Source: Nocardia vermiculata NBRC 100427 (lineage in GTDB: Bacteria > Actinomycetota > Actinomycetes > Mycobacteriales > Mycobacteriaceae). From it: a stretch of DNA of 64,000 bases. The stretch lies in contig NZ_BDCA01000010.1 of the NCBI RefSeq assembly GCF_001613265.1, positions 62,001 through 126,000 on the forward strand. The letters are read 5' to 3'. Positions 52,903 through 63,497 of the stretch are shown piece by piece (position 1 is the stretch's first letter; every line of letters begins with the position of its first letter). The notes beneath the pieces are model-generated. The model did no database searches and was not told the origin of the DNA. It saw nothing but the letters and a program-made list of their open reading frames with translations. A program made the position numbers and the translations under genes.

Positions 52903-53988
52903 TCAGTGCCCGGAGCTGCGCACCCCGAGCAGCACGTCCTCCCAGGAGGGCATGGGCGCCTTACCGCGCTTGGCCCGGGCGGACTTCTGTGCTGGCTTGG
53001 CCGGCTCGGGCTTGGGCTGGGCAGCCTTGGCCGGAGCGGCCTTGGCGGCCGGAGCCGACTCCACGGCCGGCGTCGCCGCGGGCTCGACCGGAGCCGGGGC
53101 CGGCTCCGCGGCGGGAGCCACCGGTTCCGCCGGAGTGGACGGGGCCGGAGGGGCCGAGGATGCGGGTGCCGCCGAACCGGAATTCGATCCGGTGCCCGTC
53201 GGGTTGGCGGCCGCCGGCGCCTTGGCACTGACCGGGACGGCCGAACCGCCGACCGCGGGACGGTGCTCGAAATACTCCTCGACTTCGGGCCGCTCCGCCT
53301 CGACCACGGCCGCGGTCTGGTCGGCGGTGGCAGGTACCGGCTCCACCACGGGTGCGGGTTCGGCTGCGGCTTCCGGCAGGATGGTGGCCAGTCCGCGCAG
53401 TGCGCGACCGAAATCGGGATCGATGAGGTCGGAGGCCGGATCGTCGAGGGGAACCACCGAACCACCGTGCGCGTCGGGCTGATAGCGCCAGTGCGCGGCA
53501 ATCACCGATCGACCGGCCTGCCACTGCAGCTGGGCGACCCAGAAGTTCTTCTCGTCCTTCCACGCATCCCATTCGGCGATGTCGATATTGTGCCCACGCT
53601 CGGCGAAGGCGGCGGACACGACGGTGATCAGCGTTTCCACCGCCGGACCGTCCTTGCGAACCGGATGTGCCTTCTGCGCCAGTTCCGCGGCGCGGGCACG
53701 CTCGAGCAACACCGGATAGGCGAAGCGCTCCACCCGGCTGGCCGGCATGCCGGATTCTTCGGTGACCTGTTCGACGGACGCACCCGCACGGATACGAGCC
53801 TGAATATCGCGAGGACGCATGGTCGCCTCCGTTTCGATCTCGATCTGGCCGAATCGGGCAAGGTCTCCACGCGCCGCGGCACGCAGCTTCTCGTCGGCGG
53901 GGAGCCGGTACTTCTGACCGGACTCGGCATCGACGCACACGATGTGCGCGGAATCGGGCGTCAATCCGATCACTCGAAGTTCACGCAC
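52903..53988 (-). CDS. sepH: SepH-type cell-division regulator (DUF3071)
   Basis: 361 residues. The N-terminal domain (MRELRVIGLTPDSAHIVCVDAESGQKYRL) with its helix-turn-helix-like stretch MRPRDIQARIRAGASVEQVTEESGMPASRVERFAYP is the DUF3071 module that stimulates FtsZ assembly and bundling in Streptomyces and Mycobacterium SepH. The rest is a Pro/Ala-rich disordered region that ends in a conserved C-terminal short motif, SWEDVLLGVR. In M. tuberculosis SepH is Rv0883c, beside SerC (Rv0884c). No clear ribosome-binding site is needed to choose the ATG. Confidence 0.9.
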   Translation of the reverse strand: MRELRVIGLTPDSAHIVCVDAESGQKYRLPADEKLRAAARGDLARFGQIEIETEATMRPRDIQARIRAGASVEQVTEESGMPASRVERFAYPVLLERARAAELAQKAHPVRKDGPAVETLITVVSAAFAERGHNIDIAEWDAWKDEKNFWVAQLQWQAGRSVIAAHWRYQPDAHGGSVVPLDDPASDLIDPDFGRALRGLATILPEAAAEPAPVVEPVPATADQTAAVVEAERPEVEEYFEHRPAVGGSAVPVSAKAPAAANPTGTGSNSGSAAPASSAPPAPSTPAEPVAPAAEPAPAPVEPAATPAVESAPAAKAAPAKAAQPKPEPAKPAQKSARAKRGKAPMPSWEDVLLGVRSSGH

Positions 53989-54231
53989 CGTTACCTCCTT
54001 ATCGCGCTGCGTCGATCACAGCTGCGCCGAGCACCATCCAGCTCGCGTCACCACCCACGTTCTGGAACAGTAGTGCACTCCTGTGGTCCGTGTGGCGAGA
54101 CACGCGGCATTGAAATCTAACGCCGCGGTGCTGCAGACGGCTAATCTTCTCTGTTTCCACGCACGCTGCCGGGTGTCTCGGCGAGGCTCGAGACGGATTT
54201 CGGTTGGCGCGCACCACATCAGCGTAAACGC

Positions 54232-54270
54232 AAAAGCCGCGGAATTCCCGGAGGAATTTCCGCGGCTTTT
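54232..54270 (-). terminator. Terminator of serC
   Basis: AAAAGCCGCGGAATTCC and GGAATTTCCGCGGCTTTT pair with a single bulge to form a long GC-rich stem followed by a run of T on the minus strand, 18 bp downstream of the serC stop. The A/T runs on both sides also let it work in the other direction. Confidence 0.88.
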
Positions 54271-54288
54271 CGCCTCACGGCAAAATGA

Positions 54289-56617
<2,329 letters not shown>

Positions 56618-56689
56618 GTTTCGACTCTCCTTGCAAAGTGGTGCTCGCCGGCCATGTGCCACTCCGGCCGATCACCTGCAACCTTATCT

Positions 56690-56703
56690 CCCCAGTACTG
56701 GGG
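56690..56703. promoter_or_regulatory. Perfect 14-bp palindrome in the citA-pdxH divergent promoter
   Basis: CCCCAGTACTGGGG is self-complementary over its full length and sits in the 101-bp gap between the divergent starts of citA (56617) and pdxH (56719), 15 bp before the pdxH ATG. It is a good candidate operator for a symmetric dimer that would control both genes. Confidence 0.6.
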
Positions 56704-56718
56704 GGTAACGTCTGCGTC

Positions 56719-57459
56719 ATGCGCGAGCAGCAGAATTCGCCGGGCTCCGTGGGAGACGACATCGACAGTCTCGACGCCGCGGCCCGCGCCGATCTCGATA
56801 TCGCCGCCATGCGCGCCGAATACGGCGGCGACCCCGACCTCTCCGAGGACTGGCCGGCCGACGGCTGGGAACCGTTGTTGCGCAATTGGATCGAAATGGC
56901 CACCAGCGCCGGGATCACCGAACCCAATGCAATGGTGCTGGCCACCGTGGAACTGACCGACGACGGACCCCGGCCCGCCTCGCGCACCGTCCTGTGTAAA
57001 GGACTGTCGTCCGAGGGTGTGACTTTCTACACGAATTACGATTCGGCAAAGGGATTGCAACTGCACGCCGTCCCGTACGCGGCGGCAACCTTCGCGTGGC
57101 CGAAACTGGGCCGGCAAGTGAGCCTGCGTGGCCGGGTGGAGCAGGTCGCCTCCGAGATCACCACCGTGTATTGGCGTTCGCGGCCGCGTAATTCGCAGTT
57201 GGGCGCGTGGGCGTCGCGGCAGTCGCAGCCGGTCGCCTCGCGGGCGGACCTGGATCGGGCGCTGACCGATGTCACGACCCGTTTCGAGGGCGTGGACCAG
57301 ATCCCGGTACCGGCGAACTGGGGCGGATACATCCTGCGGCCGGAGCAGGTCGAATTCTGGCAGGGACGGCGCAGCCGCCTGCACAACCGCGTTCGGGTGA
57401 CGCTGCCGGACGGCCCGTCCGCGACGGCGTCTGCGCGGATCGAACGCCTGCAACCCTGA
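56719..57459 (+). CDS. pdxH: Pyridoxamine 5'-phosphate oxidase PdxH
   Basis: 246 residues. FMN-dependent oxidase of the split-barrel fold, forming pyridoxal 5'-phosphate from PNP or PMP. Recognised stretches are [74 protein letters not shown] and the C-terminal [17 protein letters not shown], which includes the FMN- and substrate-contact residues. The N-terminal 25 residues are longer than in E. coli. It diverges from citA and is the first gene rightwards from the palindrome. Confidence 0.94.
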   Translation: MREQQNSPGSVGDDIDSLDAAARADLDIAAMRAEYGGDPDLSEDWPADGWEPLLRNWIEMATSAGITEPNAMVLATVELTDDGPRPASRTVLCKGLSSEGVTFYTNYDSAKGLQLHAVPYAAATFAWPKLGRQVSLRGRVEQVASEITTVYWRSRPRNSQLGAWASRQSQPVASRADLDRALTDVTTRFEGVDQIPVPANWGGYILRPEQVEFWQGRRSRLHNRVRVTLPDGPSATASARIERLQP

Positions 57460-57627
57460 GCCGTCGCACCGACCCCACGCCCGGGTCGGTGCGAATGTGC
57501 CGAGTCGCGGATCCGGCCGACCCGGATATATTCATGGGATGTTTTCCAGGGGTCGGCAGCCGACCGGACTCACAGCGCAGCCCGTCCGGGTGCCGCCGGT
57601 CGAGCGGGCGGCATCCCTCCGGCAGGC

Positions 57628-58977
57628 GTGCGCGACACCCTCGATCCGGCGGGAAGTCTCGTCGTGAAAGTCCTCGCCGATACCGCTCCCCTGCGCAATC
57701 TCGACTACCGCCGGCTGTGGACGACCAATATCGTCACCGTCATCGGCGCCCAGCTCTCGGTGGTCGCGGTACCGCAGCAGATCTACCAGATCACCGGCAG
57801 TTCGGGATATGTCGGACTCGCGGGCGTCTTCGGGCTGGTCCCACTGATCGTGTTCGGCCTGTGGGGCGGTGCCGTCGCCGACGTGATGGACCGGCGCACC
57901 CTGCTGCTGATCACCAGCGTGGGCACCGGCCTGACCTCGGTGGGCTTCTGGTTACAGGCCGCGGCGGGCGTGAACAACGTCTGGCTGGTGCTCGGATTGT
58001 TCGCGGTGCAGCAGGCCTTCTTCGCGATGAACCAGCCGACCCGGGCCGCGATCATTCCGCGACTGCTGCCCGACGAACTGCTCCCGGCGGCCAACTCGCT
58101 GAATATGACCGTGATGCAGTTCGGCGCCATCGCCGGGCCGGTGACCGCGGGCGCGCTGATCAACGTGACCGGACTGTCGATGCTGTACCTGCTCGACTCG
58201 ATCGCACTGCTCGCCACGCTGTGGGCGGTATGGAAACTGCCGCCCATCCCACCGACCGGGACGAAACGGCGCGCCGGGCTCGGCACGGTCGTGGAGGGCT
58301 TCGGTTATCTGGCCACCCAGCCGATCCTGTTGGCCTCCTTCGCCGTCGACATCATCGCCATGGTGTTCGGCATGCCGCGCGCACTGTTTCCCCAGATGGC
58401 ACACGACGCCTTCGGTGATCCCGTGAGTGGCGGTACGGCCCTGGGACTGCTGTTCGCCGCGATGTCCGCGGGTGCGGTCGCGGGCGGAGTGTTCTCCGGC
58501 TGGCTCGGCCATGTACGCAGGCAGGGCCTGGCCGTGGTGGTGTGTATCGCGCTGTGGGGTGTGGCGATGCTGGGGTTCGGCCTCGCCGTCGGTGCCACCG
58601 GCCATCAGCTGAGCACCGGACTCGGCCTGTGGATCGCACTGGGCTGCTTGGCCTTCGGCGGTGCCGTCGATATGTTCTCCGCTGCACTGCGGACCAGTAT
58701 GTTGCAGCAAGTCGCGACCGACGAGATGCGCGGGCGGTTGCAGGGCGTGTTCACCGTGGTCGTCGCGGGCGGCCCCCGCATCGGTGATGTTGCCCACGGT
58801 TTCACCGCCGCCGCCATGGGTACTGCTGTGGCAGCAGCGGGGGGCGGTGTGCTGGTGGTGATCGGTGTCGTGCTCGCCGCGGCGGTGTTCCCGGCCTTCG
58901 TCCGCTACCGCGTTCCCCGTGCCCACGCCGAGATTCCCGACGACCGAGACCCCCGCACCCGGGGTGCGAGCCACTAG
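57628..58977 (+). CDS. MFS exporter (EntS-like, 12 TM)
   Basis: 449 residues from the GTG at 57628 or GTG 57664. Twelve transmembrane helices; motif A-like GGAVADVMDRRTLLLIT between helices 2 and 3, and NQPTRAAIIPRLLPDELLPAANSLNMTVMQFGAIAGPVTAG in helices 4-5. The sequence closely fits the MFS branch containing the enterobactin exporter EntS (Pfam MFS_3 family). Substrate unknown; siderophore export is possible but no siderophore gene is in the window. It follows pdxH by 168 bp. Confidence 0.87.
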   Translation: MRDTLDPAGSLVVKVLADTAPLRNLDYRRLWTTNIVTVIGAQLSVVAVPQQIYQITGSSGYVGLAGVFGLVPLIVFGLWGGAVADVMDRRTLLLITSVGTGLTSVGFWLQAAAGVNNVWLVLGLFAVQQAFFAMNQPTRAAIIPRLLPDELLPAANSLNMTVMQFGAIAGPVTAGALINVTGLSMLYLLDSIALLATLWAVWKLPPIPPTGTKRRAGLGTVVEGFGYLATQPILLASFAVDIIAMVFGMPRALFPQMAHDAFGDPVSGGTALGLLFAAMSAGAVAGGVFSGWLGHVRRQGLAVVVCIALWGVAMLGFGLAVGATGHQLSTGLGLWIALGCLAFGGAVDMFSAALRTSMLQQVATDEMRGRLQGVFTVVVAGGPRIGDVAHGFTAAAMGTAVAAAGGGVLVVIGVVLAAAVFPAFVRYRVPRAHAEIPDDRDPRTRGASH

Positions 58978-59140
58978 CACGAGTGGCACCGTGAACTCAC
59001 ATCGCACGCATGTGACCGTGAGGTAGCCGATGGCGACCCTCACGAATCGACGTTACCGGCGAGCCGCTAGCGTTGAGGTAAGTGCGCCGGACGCCGACCG
59101 CGCCCGACGCCTACGGTTCTAGCCTGAGAGGGATCCTTCC

Positions 59141-60496
59141 GTGCCCGCTGAGAACATCAAAGTCGCGCAATCGCCGTCCGATAAGAACGGCTCGGCCGAC
59201 GCCAAGCCGGTGCTGTACTACCCCGGCGGCGAGTACCCCATGACGGTCGCCCCGGCGGTCGAGGGCAATGACGGTATCGATCTGGGCAAGCTGCTGGCCA
59301 GCACCGGATACGTCACCTACGACCCGGGCTTCACCAACACCGCCTCCACCAAGTCGTCGATCACCTACATCGACGGCGAGGCCGGCATCCTGCGTTACCG
59401 CGGCTATCCGATCGAGCAGCTCGCGGACAACTCGACCTTCATCGAGGTCAGCTACCTGCTCATCTACGGCGAGCTGCCGACCCAGGCTCAGCTGGAAGAC
59501 TTCACCGACCGGATCCGCCGCCACACCCTGCTGCACGAAGATCTGAAGCGCTTCTTCGACGGCTTCCCGCGCAACGCGCACCCGATGCCGGTGCTGTCGT
59601 CCGCGGTCAACGCGCTGTCGGCCTACTACCAGGATTCGCTGGACCCGCGCGATCCCGAGCAGGTCGAGCTGTCCACCATTCGGCTGCTGGCCAAGCTGCC
59701 CACCATCGCGGCCTACGCCTACAAGAAGTCGGTCGGCCAGCCGTTCCTGTACCCGGACAACTCGCTGAGCCTGGTCGAGAACTTCCTGCGGATGACCTTC
59801 GGCTTCCCGGCCGAACCCTACGAGGTCGACCCGGAACTGGCCGCGGCGCTGGACATGCTGCTGATTCTGCATGCCGATCACGAGCAGAACTGTTCCACCT
59901 CGACCGTGCGCCTGGTCGGCTCGTCGGACGCGAACCTGTTCACCTCCGTCTCCGGCGGTATCAACGCGCTGTGGGGCCCGCTGCACGGCGGCGCCAACCA
60001 GGCGGTGCTGGAGATGCTCGACGGCATCAAGTCCGAGATCGGCAACGGCACGGTCGACGCCGCGGTGAAGGAATTCATCCGCAAGGTCAAGAACAAGGAA
60101 GACGGCGTGAAGCTGATGGGCTTCGGGCATCGCGTCTACCGCAACTACGACCCGCGCGCGACCATCGTCAAGAAGACCGCGGACCAGATCCTCGGCAAGC
60201 TGGGTGTGCAGGACCCGCTGCTCGACATCGCCAAGGCCCTGGAAGAGGCGGCCCTGACCGACTCCTACTTCGTCGATCGCCGCCTGTACCCGAACGTCGA
60301 TTTCTACACCGGCGTCATCTACCGGGCGATGGGCTTCCCGACCCGCATGTTCACCGTGCTGTTCGCGATGGGCCGGCTGCCCGGCTGGATCGCGCACTGG
60401 CGTGAAATGCACAGCGAGCCGCTCAAGATCGGCCGTCCGCGCCAGATCTACACCGGCTACGGTGCCCGCGACTACCACGACATCTCCGGTCGCTGA
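59141..60496 (+). CDS. gltA: Citrate synthase GltA2 (type I, long)
   Basis: 451 residues from a GTG. The long, NADH-domain-containing type of citrate synthase (extended N-terminus before IDGEAGILRYRGYPIEQLADNSTF). Catalytic residues: first His in ILHADHEQNCSTSTVRLVG, second in MGFGHRVYRNYDPRATIVKKT, Asp in NVDFYTGVIYRAMGFPTRMFTVLFAMGRLPGW. It performs the first step of the TCA cycle. In M. tuberculosis it is Rv0896 (gltA2). It ends in a strong terminator. The preceding 163 bp hold its promoter, with CACGCATGTGACCGTGAG region. Confidence 0.95.
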   Translation: MPAENIKVAQSPSDKNGSADAKPVLYYPGGEYPMTVAPAVEGNDGIDLGKLLASTGYVTYDPGFTNTASTKSSITYIDGEAGILRYRGYPIEQLADNSTFIEVSYLLIYGELPTQAQLEDFTDRIRRHTLLHEDLKRFFDGFPRNAHPMPVLSSAVNALSAYYQDSLDPRDPEQVELSTIRLLAKLPTIAAYAYKKSVGQPFLYPDNSLSLVENFLRMTFGFPAEPYEVDPELAAALDMLLILHADHEQNCSTSTVRLVGSSDANLFTSVSGGINALWGPLHGGANQAVLEMLDGIKSEIGNGTVDAAVKEFIRKVKNKEDGVKLMGFGHRVYRNYDPRATIVKKTADQILGKLGVQDPLLDIAKALEEAALTDSYFVDRRLYPNVDFYTGVIYRAMGFPTRMFTVLFAMGRLPGWIAHWREMHSEPLKIGRPRQIYTGYGARDYHDISGR

Positions 60497-60511
60497 GTCC
60501 CGCTCTCATTC

Positions 60512-60543
60512 GAAACCCGTTTCCCGCAGGGGAAGCGGGTTTC
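60512..60543 (+). terminator. Terminator of the citrate synthase gene
   Basis: A stem GAAACCCGTTTCCC/GGGAAGCGGGTTTC with a GCAG loop (one wobble) begins 16 bp after the gltA2 stop. Confidence 0.85.
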
Positions 60544-60955
60544 GTCGTTTCTACGGTGCCAAGCGGTCGTTAAGCGAGCCACTGGCTCGTGGCGGCACCA
60601 TGAACCTCGCGGCCCGGAACCCACACCGGGTCGCCGGAATCCGGGCCTGTCTCGGAGGGGAGGACAGGCCCGGAGCTCCCCTCGACCACCGCGCGAGCGC
60701 GGGCGCGTCCACCACCCGCAACGGCGCGGGTGCGACAACGAGGTCCGGACGGCCCAGCGCTCGCCCCACCCACGTTCCTGCCGCCGACTGGTCTCCAGGA
60801 ATATCGGACTGCCCGGGCCCCGCCCGCCGTTGATGCGCCCCGCTGTCGGTGCGGTCTGCCGGCGCAGACACAGCGCAACGCACCGGCCGCCGCGGCCGCC
60901 CGACCCGCCAGCCAGCCCGGCCGAGCCGGTAATCGGAGTGCAGGAGGTGGGATCG
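60544..60955. other. GC-rich intergenic stretch without a supported gene
   Basis: About 410 bp between the gltA2 terminator and the Eis-like gene. A second hairpin CGAGCC-ACT-GGCTCG occurs at 60575-60589. Beyond it, open frames exist on both strands, but all have amino-acid compositions typical of GC-rich noncoding sequence (Ala, Arg, Pro, Gly excess) and lack ribosome-binding sites or family signatures. No tRNA was seen. Confidence 0.5.
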
Positions 60956-62176
60956 GTGTGCGAGGCTCGTAGCATGGTGCTTCCGGAGGGGATCGTGCTG
61001 CGTGCGGCGACCGAGGAGGATGTCCCCGCCGCGAACCTGCTGTTGTCCAGCGCTTTCGTCAGCTCACCCCAGCGCGACCCGGTGCTGGTGCAGCAGGCGA
61101 TGAAACTGTTCCCGCTCGAGCGCACCCTCGTCGCGATGGACGGCGACCAGCTGATCGGCCACACCCGGGACACCACGATGACGTTGACGGTGCCCGGTGA
61201 GCGCACCGTCGAGGTCAGCGGCATCGCCGGCGTCGCGGTGGCCTCGACACATCGGCGCCGCGGTCTGCTGCGGGCGATGTATACCGAGGTGCACCGCCGC
61301 ACCGAGGCAGCGGGGCTACCGTTGACCATCTTCACCGCCAGTCGCGCCGGTATCTACGGCCGGTTCGGTTACGGGCCCGCGGTGCTGGAAAACCAGATCT
61401 CCATCGACCGGCGTTTTGCCGAATTCCTGCCCAGCGCACCGGATCCCGGGGGTGTGGCGGCAATGCCACTCGAGGATGCGGTCGCCCGGATCCCCGAGAT
61501 CTACGACCGCTGGCGACTGCGGGTCCCCGGCGCCCAGGCCCGCCCACATGCGGCCTGGATGATCCAGCTGGTCGCGAACGGCGGCCAAGGCGCGTTGTTC
61601 GCACTGGTCCATCCCGACGGCTACGTGCTCTACCGCCACGTCGCCTCGGACCGGAAGAATCTCACCGTCGAGGTGGTGGAGCTGCGTGCCGTCACCGAGG
61701 CCGCACACGCCGCGTTGTGGCGTGCTCTGCTCGGCCTGGATCTGGTCCACACCGTCACGGCTACCCTCGCCGACGACGACCCGCTCCCCCAGCTGCTCAC
61801 CGACTCGCGCCTGGTCCGGACCACCGACCGCACCGATGCGCTGTGGGTGCGTTTGATGGACGTCCCGGCGGCGCTGACCGCGCGCGGCTACGACGGCGAC
61901 CTGGATATCGCTGTGGCGGTGACAGATCCGTTCCGCGGCGCCGGGGGCACCTTCGCGCTGCGGGTACGCGACGGGCAGGCCGAATGCGAGCCGACCGACC
62001 GCACCCCCGATATCGAACTCGGTATCGACGTGCTGGGGAGCCTCTACCTCGGCGGTTACTCCGCCCGGACCTTCGCTGCCGCGAACCGGCTGCGGGCCGC
62101 CGGACCGCGGGTATTGCGGGATATGGACCACGCGTTCCGAGGTGAGCGGCAGCCGGTGCTGGGCTGGTTCTTCTGA
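60956..62176 (+). CDS. Eis-like GNAT N-acetyltransferase
   Basis: About 406 residues from a GTG at 60956, chosen because AGGAGG lies eight bases ahead; an ATG at 60974 is an alternative. Two tandem GNAT-like domains and a C-terminal SCP2-like domain, the tripartite Eis architecture. AcCoA-binding motif is GVAVASTHRRRGLLRAMYTEVH. The chain ends WFF, and in Eis the terminal Phe carboxylate is the catalytic base. Eis acetylates aminoglycosides on several amines and certain protein lysines. Drug resistance is possible, but many Eis homologues are of unknown substrate. It lies next to gltA2. Confidence 0.9.
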   Translation: MCEARSMVLPEGIVLRAATEEDVPAANLLLSSAFVSSPQRDPVLVQQAMKLFPLERTLVAMDGDQLIGHTRDTTMTLTVPGERTVEVSGIAGVAVASTHRRRGLLRAMYTEVHRRTEAAGLPLTIFTASRAGIYGRFGYGPAVLENQISIDRRFAEFLPSAPDPGGVAAMPLEDAVARIPEIYDRWRLRVPGAQARPHAAWMIQLVANGGQGALFALVHPDGYVLYRHVASDRKNLTVEVVELRAVTEAAHAALWRALLGLDLVHTVTATLADDDPLPQLLTDSRLVRTTDRTDALWVRLMDVPAALTARGYDGDLDIAVAVTDPFRGAGGTFALRVRDGQAECEPTDRTPDIELGIDVLGSLYLGGYSARTFAAANRLRAAGPRVLRDMDHAFRGERQPVLGWFF

Positions 62177-62225
62177 TCCGCCGTCATACCTGGTGGGCGA
62201 GCCGCGACCCTGGCATGCTCGAAGG

Positions 62226-62624
62226 ATGACCCTGCTCCGGTTCGTGCTGAATGTGCTCTGGCTGATCTTCGCCGGATTCTGGCTGGCCGTCGGCTACTTC
62301 CTGGCCGGAATCATCTGCTGCATCCTGATCATCACGATCCCGTTCGGAATCGCGTCGTTCCGGATCGGCGCCTATGTCCTGTGGCCGTTCGGGCGCGAGG
62401 TCGTAGCGCAGCCCGGTGCGGGAGCGCCCTCGTTGATCGGCAACATCATCTGGGTGATCTTCGCGGGTTTCTGGCTCGCGATCGGGCATCTGGTCACCAG
62501 CATCCCGTTGTTCATCTCGATCATCGGTATCCCGTTCGGCTGGGCGAACCTCAAGTTGATCCCGGTGTCGCTGATGCCGCTCGGGCGCGAAATCGTTTCC
62601 AGCGACCGCGCTTTCAGCGCCTGA
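62226..62624 (+). CDS. YccF-domain membrane protein
   Basis: 132 residues with a duplicated hydrophobic unit. Two copies of about 55 residues each carry the same pattern: NVLWLIFAGFWLAVGYFLAG... TIPFGIASFRIGAYVLWPFGREV and NIIWVIFAGFWLAIGHLVTS... GIPFGWANLKLIPVSLMPLGREI. These are the two YccF repeats; the family (DUF307) is an integral-membrane protein of unknown function. It lies 49 bp after the Eis-like gene on the same strand. Confidence 0.88.
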   Translation: MTLLRFVLNVLWLIFAGFWLAVGYFLAGIICCILIITIPFGIASFRIGAYVLWPFGREVVAQPGAGAPSLIGNIIWVIFAGFWLAIGHLVTSIPLFISIIGIPFGWANLKLIPVSLMPLGREIVSSDRAFSA

Positions 62625-62643
62625 TCGAGGCTCGCCCGCGCGG

Positions 62644-63081
62644 CTACTCGGGTTCGGCGACCAGTTGTCTCATAATCGTCACGGCGTCGGCGAGTGTGCG
62701 TAGCTGCTCGGGACTGAGCCCGGCCAGCTGCTCCGACATCCATTCCTCACGTGCGCTGGTCTCGTTGCGCAACAGCGCCTGTCCCGCTTCGGCCAGGGAG
62801 ACGATCACCTGGCGGCCGTCGGTCGGATGCGGGTCCCGGTTGACCAGTCGCATCTCCGACAACGATGCGATGACGCGCGTCATGGACGGGGGCTGCACGC
62901 GCTCCTTGGCGGCCAGGGCTCCGGGCGTCATCGCCCCATCCGTGGCCAGGGTCGCCAGGGCCGACAGCTGGGTGAGCGAAATCTGGGCGTCGGGGCGCCG
63001 GCCACGCAGATGCCGTGTCAGCCGCACGACCGCCAGGGACAGATCACCGGCGAGTGCACGGATTTCGGAAGGCTCTCTCAC
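62644..63081 (-). CDS. MarR-family regulator (Rv0880-like)
   Basis: 145 residues from a GTG at 63081. The MarR winged helix is plain: ISLTQLSALATLATDGAMTPGALAAKERVQPPSMTRVIASLSEMRLVNRDPHPTDGRQVIVSLAEAG. N- and C-terminal helices form the dimer interface. Rv0880, its M. tuberculosis counterpart beside Rv0881-Rv0879c, is a pH-/redox-responsive regulator of adjacent genes. It diverges from the DUF2530 gene and may regulate it. Confidence 0.92.
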   Translation of the reverse strand: MREPSEIRALAGDLSLAVVRLTRHLRGRRPDAQISLTQLSALATLATDGAMTPGALAAKERVQPPSMTRVIASLSEMRLVNRDPHPTDGRQVIVSLAEAGQALLRNETSAREEWMSEQLAGLSPEQLRTLADAVTIMRQLVAEPE

Positions 63082-63145
63082 AGAGCAGAACGATACGGGA
63101 CACCGCTGCGGCGCTCTGCTGGTTCCCGCCGCTATCGTTGTCGGC

Positions 63146-63397
63146 GTGACCCCCGATCCGCCCGAATCCCCGGTCCCCGAGATTCCGCCGCGATTGACCG
63201 ATCCGCGGCCGGTGCTCGTGGTCGGCAGCCTGGTGTGGCTGGTGGCGACCATTGTGGTGTGGTGCAACGACAACTGGGCCGATGCCCGGCCGATCTGTCT
63301 GATGGGTCTGGTGGTCGGACTGCTGGCGACCGGAATTTTCCTGATTCAGCGCCGGGGTTCACGCCGGGGTGACAAAGGTGCCCAGAAAGGCCTGTGA
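63146..63397 (+). CDS. DUF2530 membrane protein
   Basis: About 83 residues from a GTG at 63146. After a Pro-rich start (TPDPPESPVPEIPPRLTDPRP) two transmembrane helices follow (VLVVGSLVWLVATIVVW and ICLMGLVVGLLATGIFLIQ) with a polar NDNWADA loop and a basic tail. This is the DUF2530 family, corresponding to Rv0879c, of unknown function. It is read away from the MarR gene. Confidence 0.85.
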   Translation: MTPDPPESPVPEIPPRLTDPRPVLVVGSLVWLVATIVVWCNDNWADARPICLMGLVVGLLATGIFLIQRRGSRRGDKGAQKGL

Positions 63398-63497
63398 GAT
63401 CCGGCTCCGCGATACCGAACACGCCTCGCGGGCGAAGCACGCCGATTTTACGGTGTGCGAATTGACTGTCGCCGTCATTGCGGCTTAACTCCCTTGC

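Noticed and set aside
60956..62176. Mature aminoglycoside-resistance gene of acquired origin
   Set aside because: Architecture and context (next to gltA2 and YccF) suggest a chromosomal Eis homologue; no mobile-element signs are present, and the substrate is unproven.
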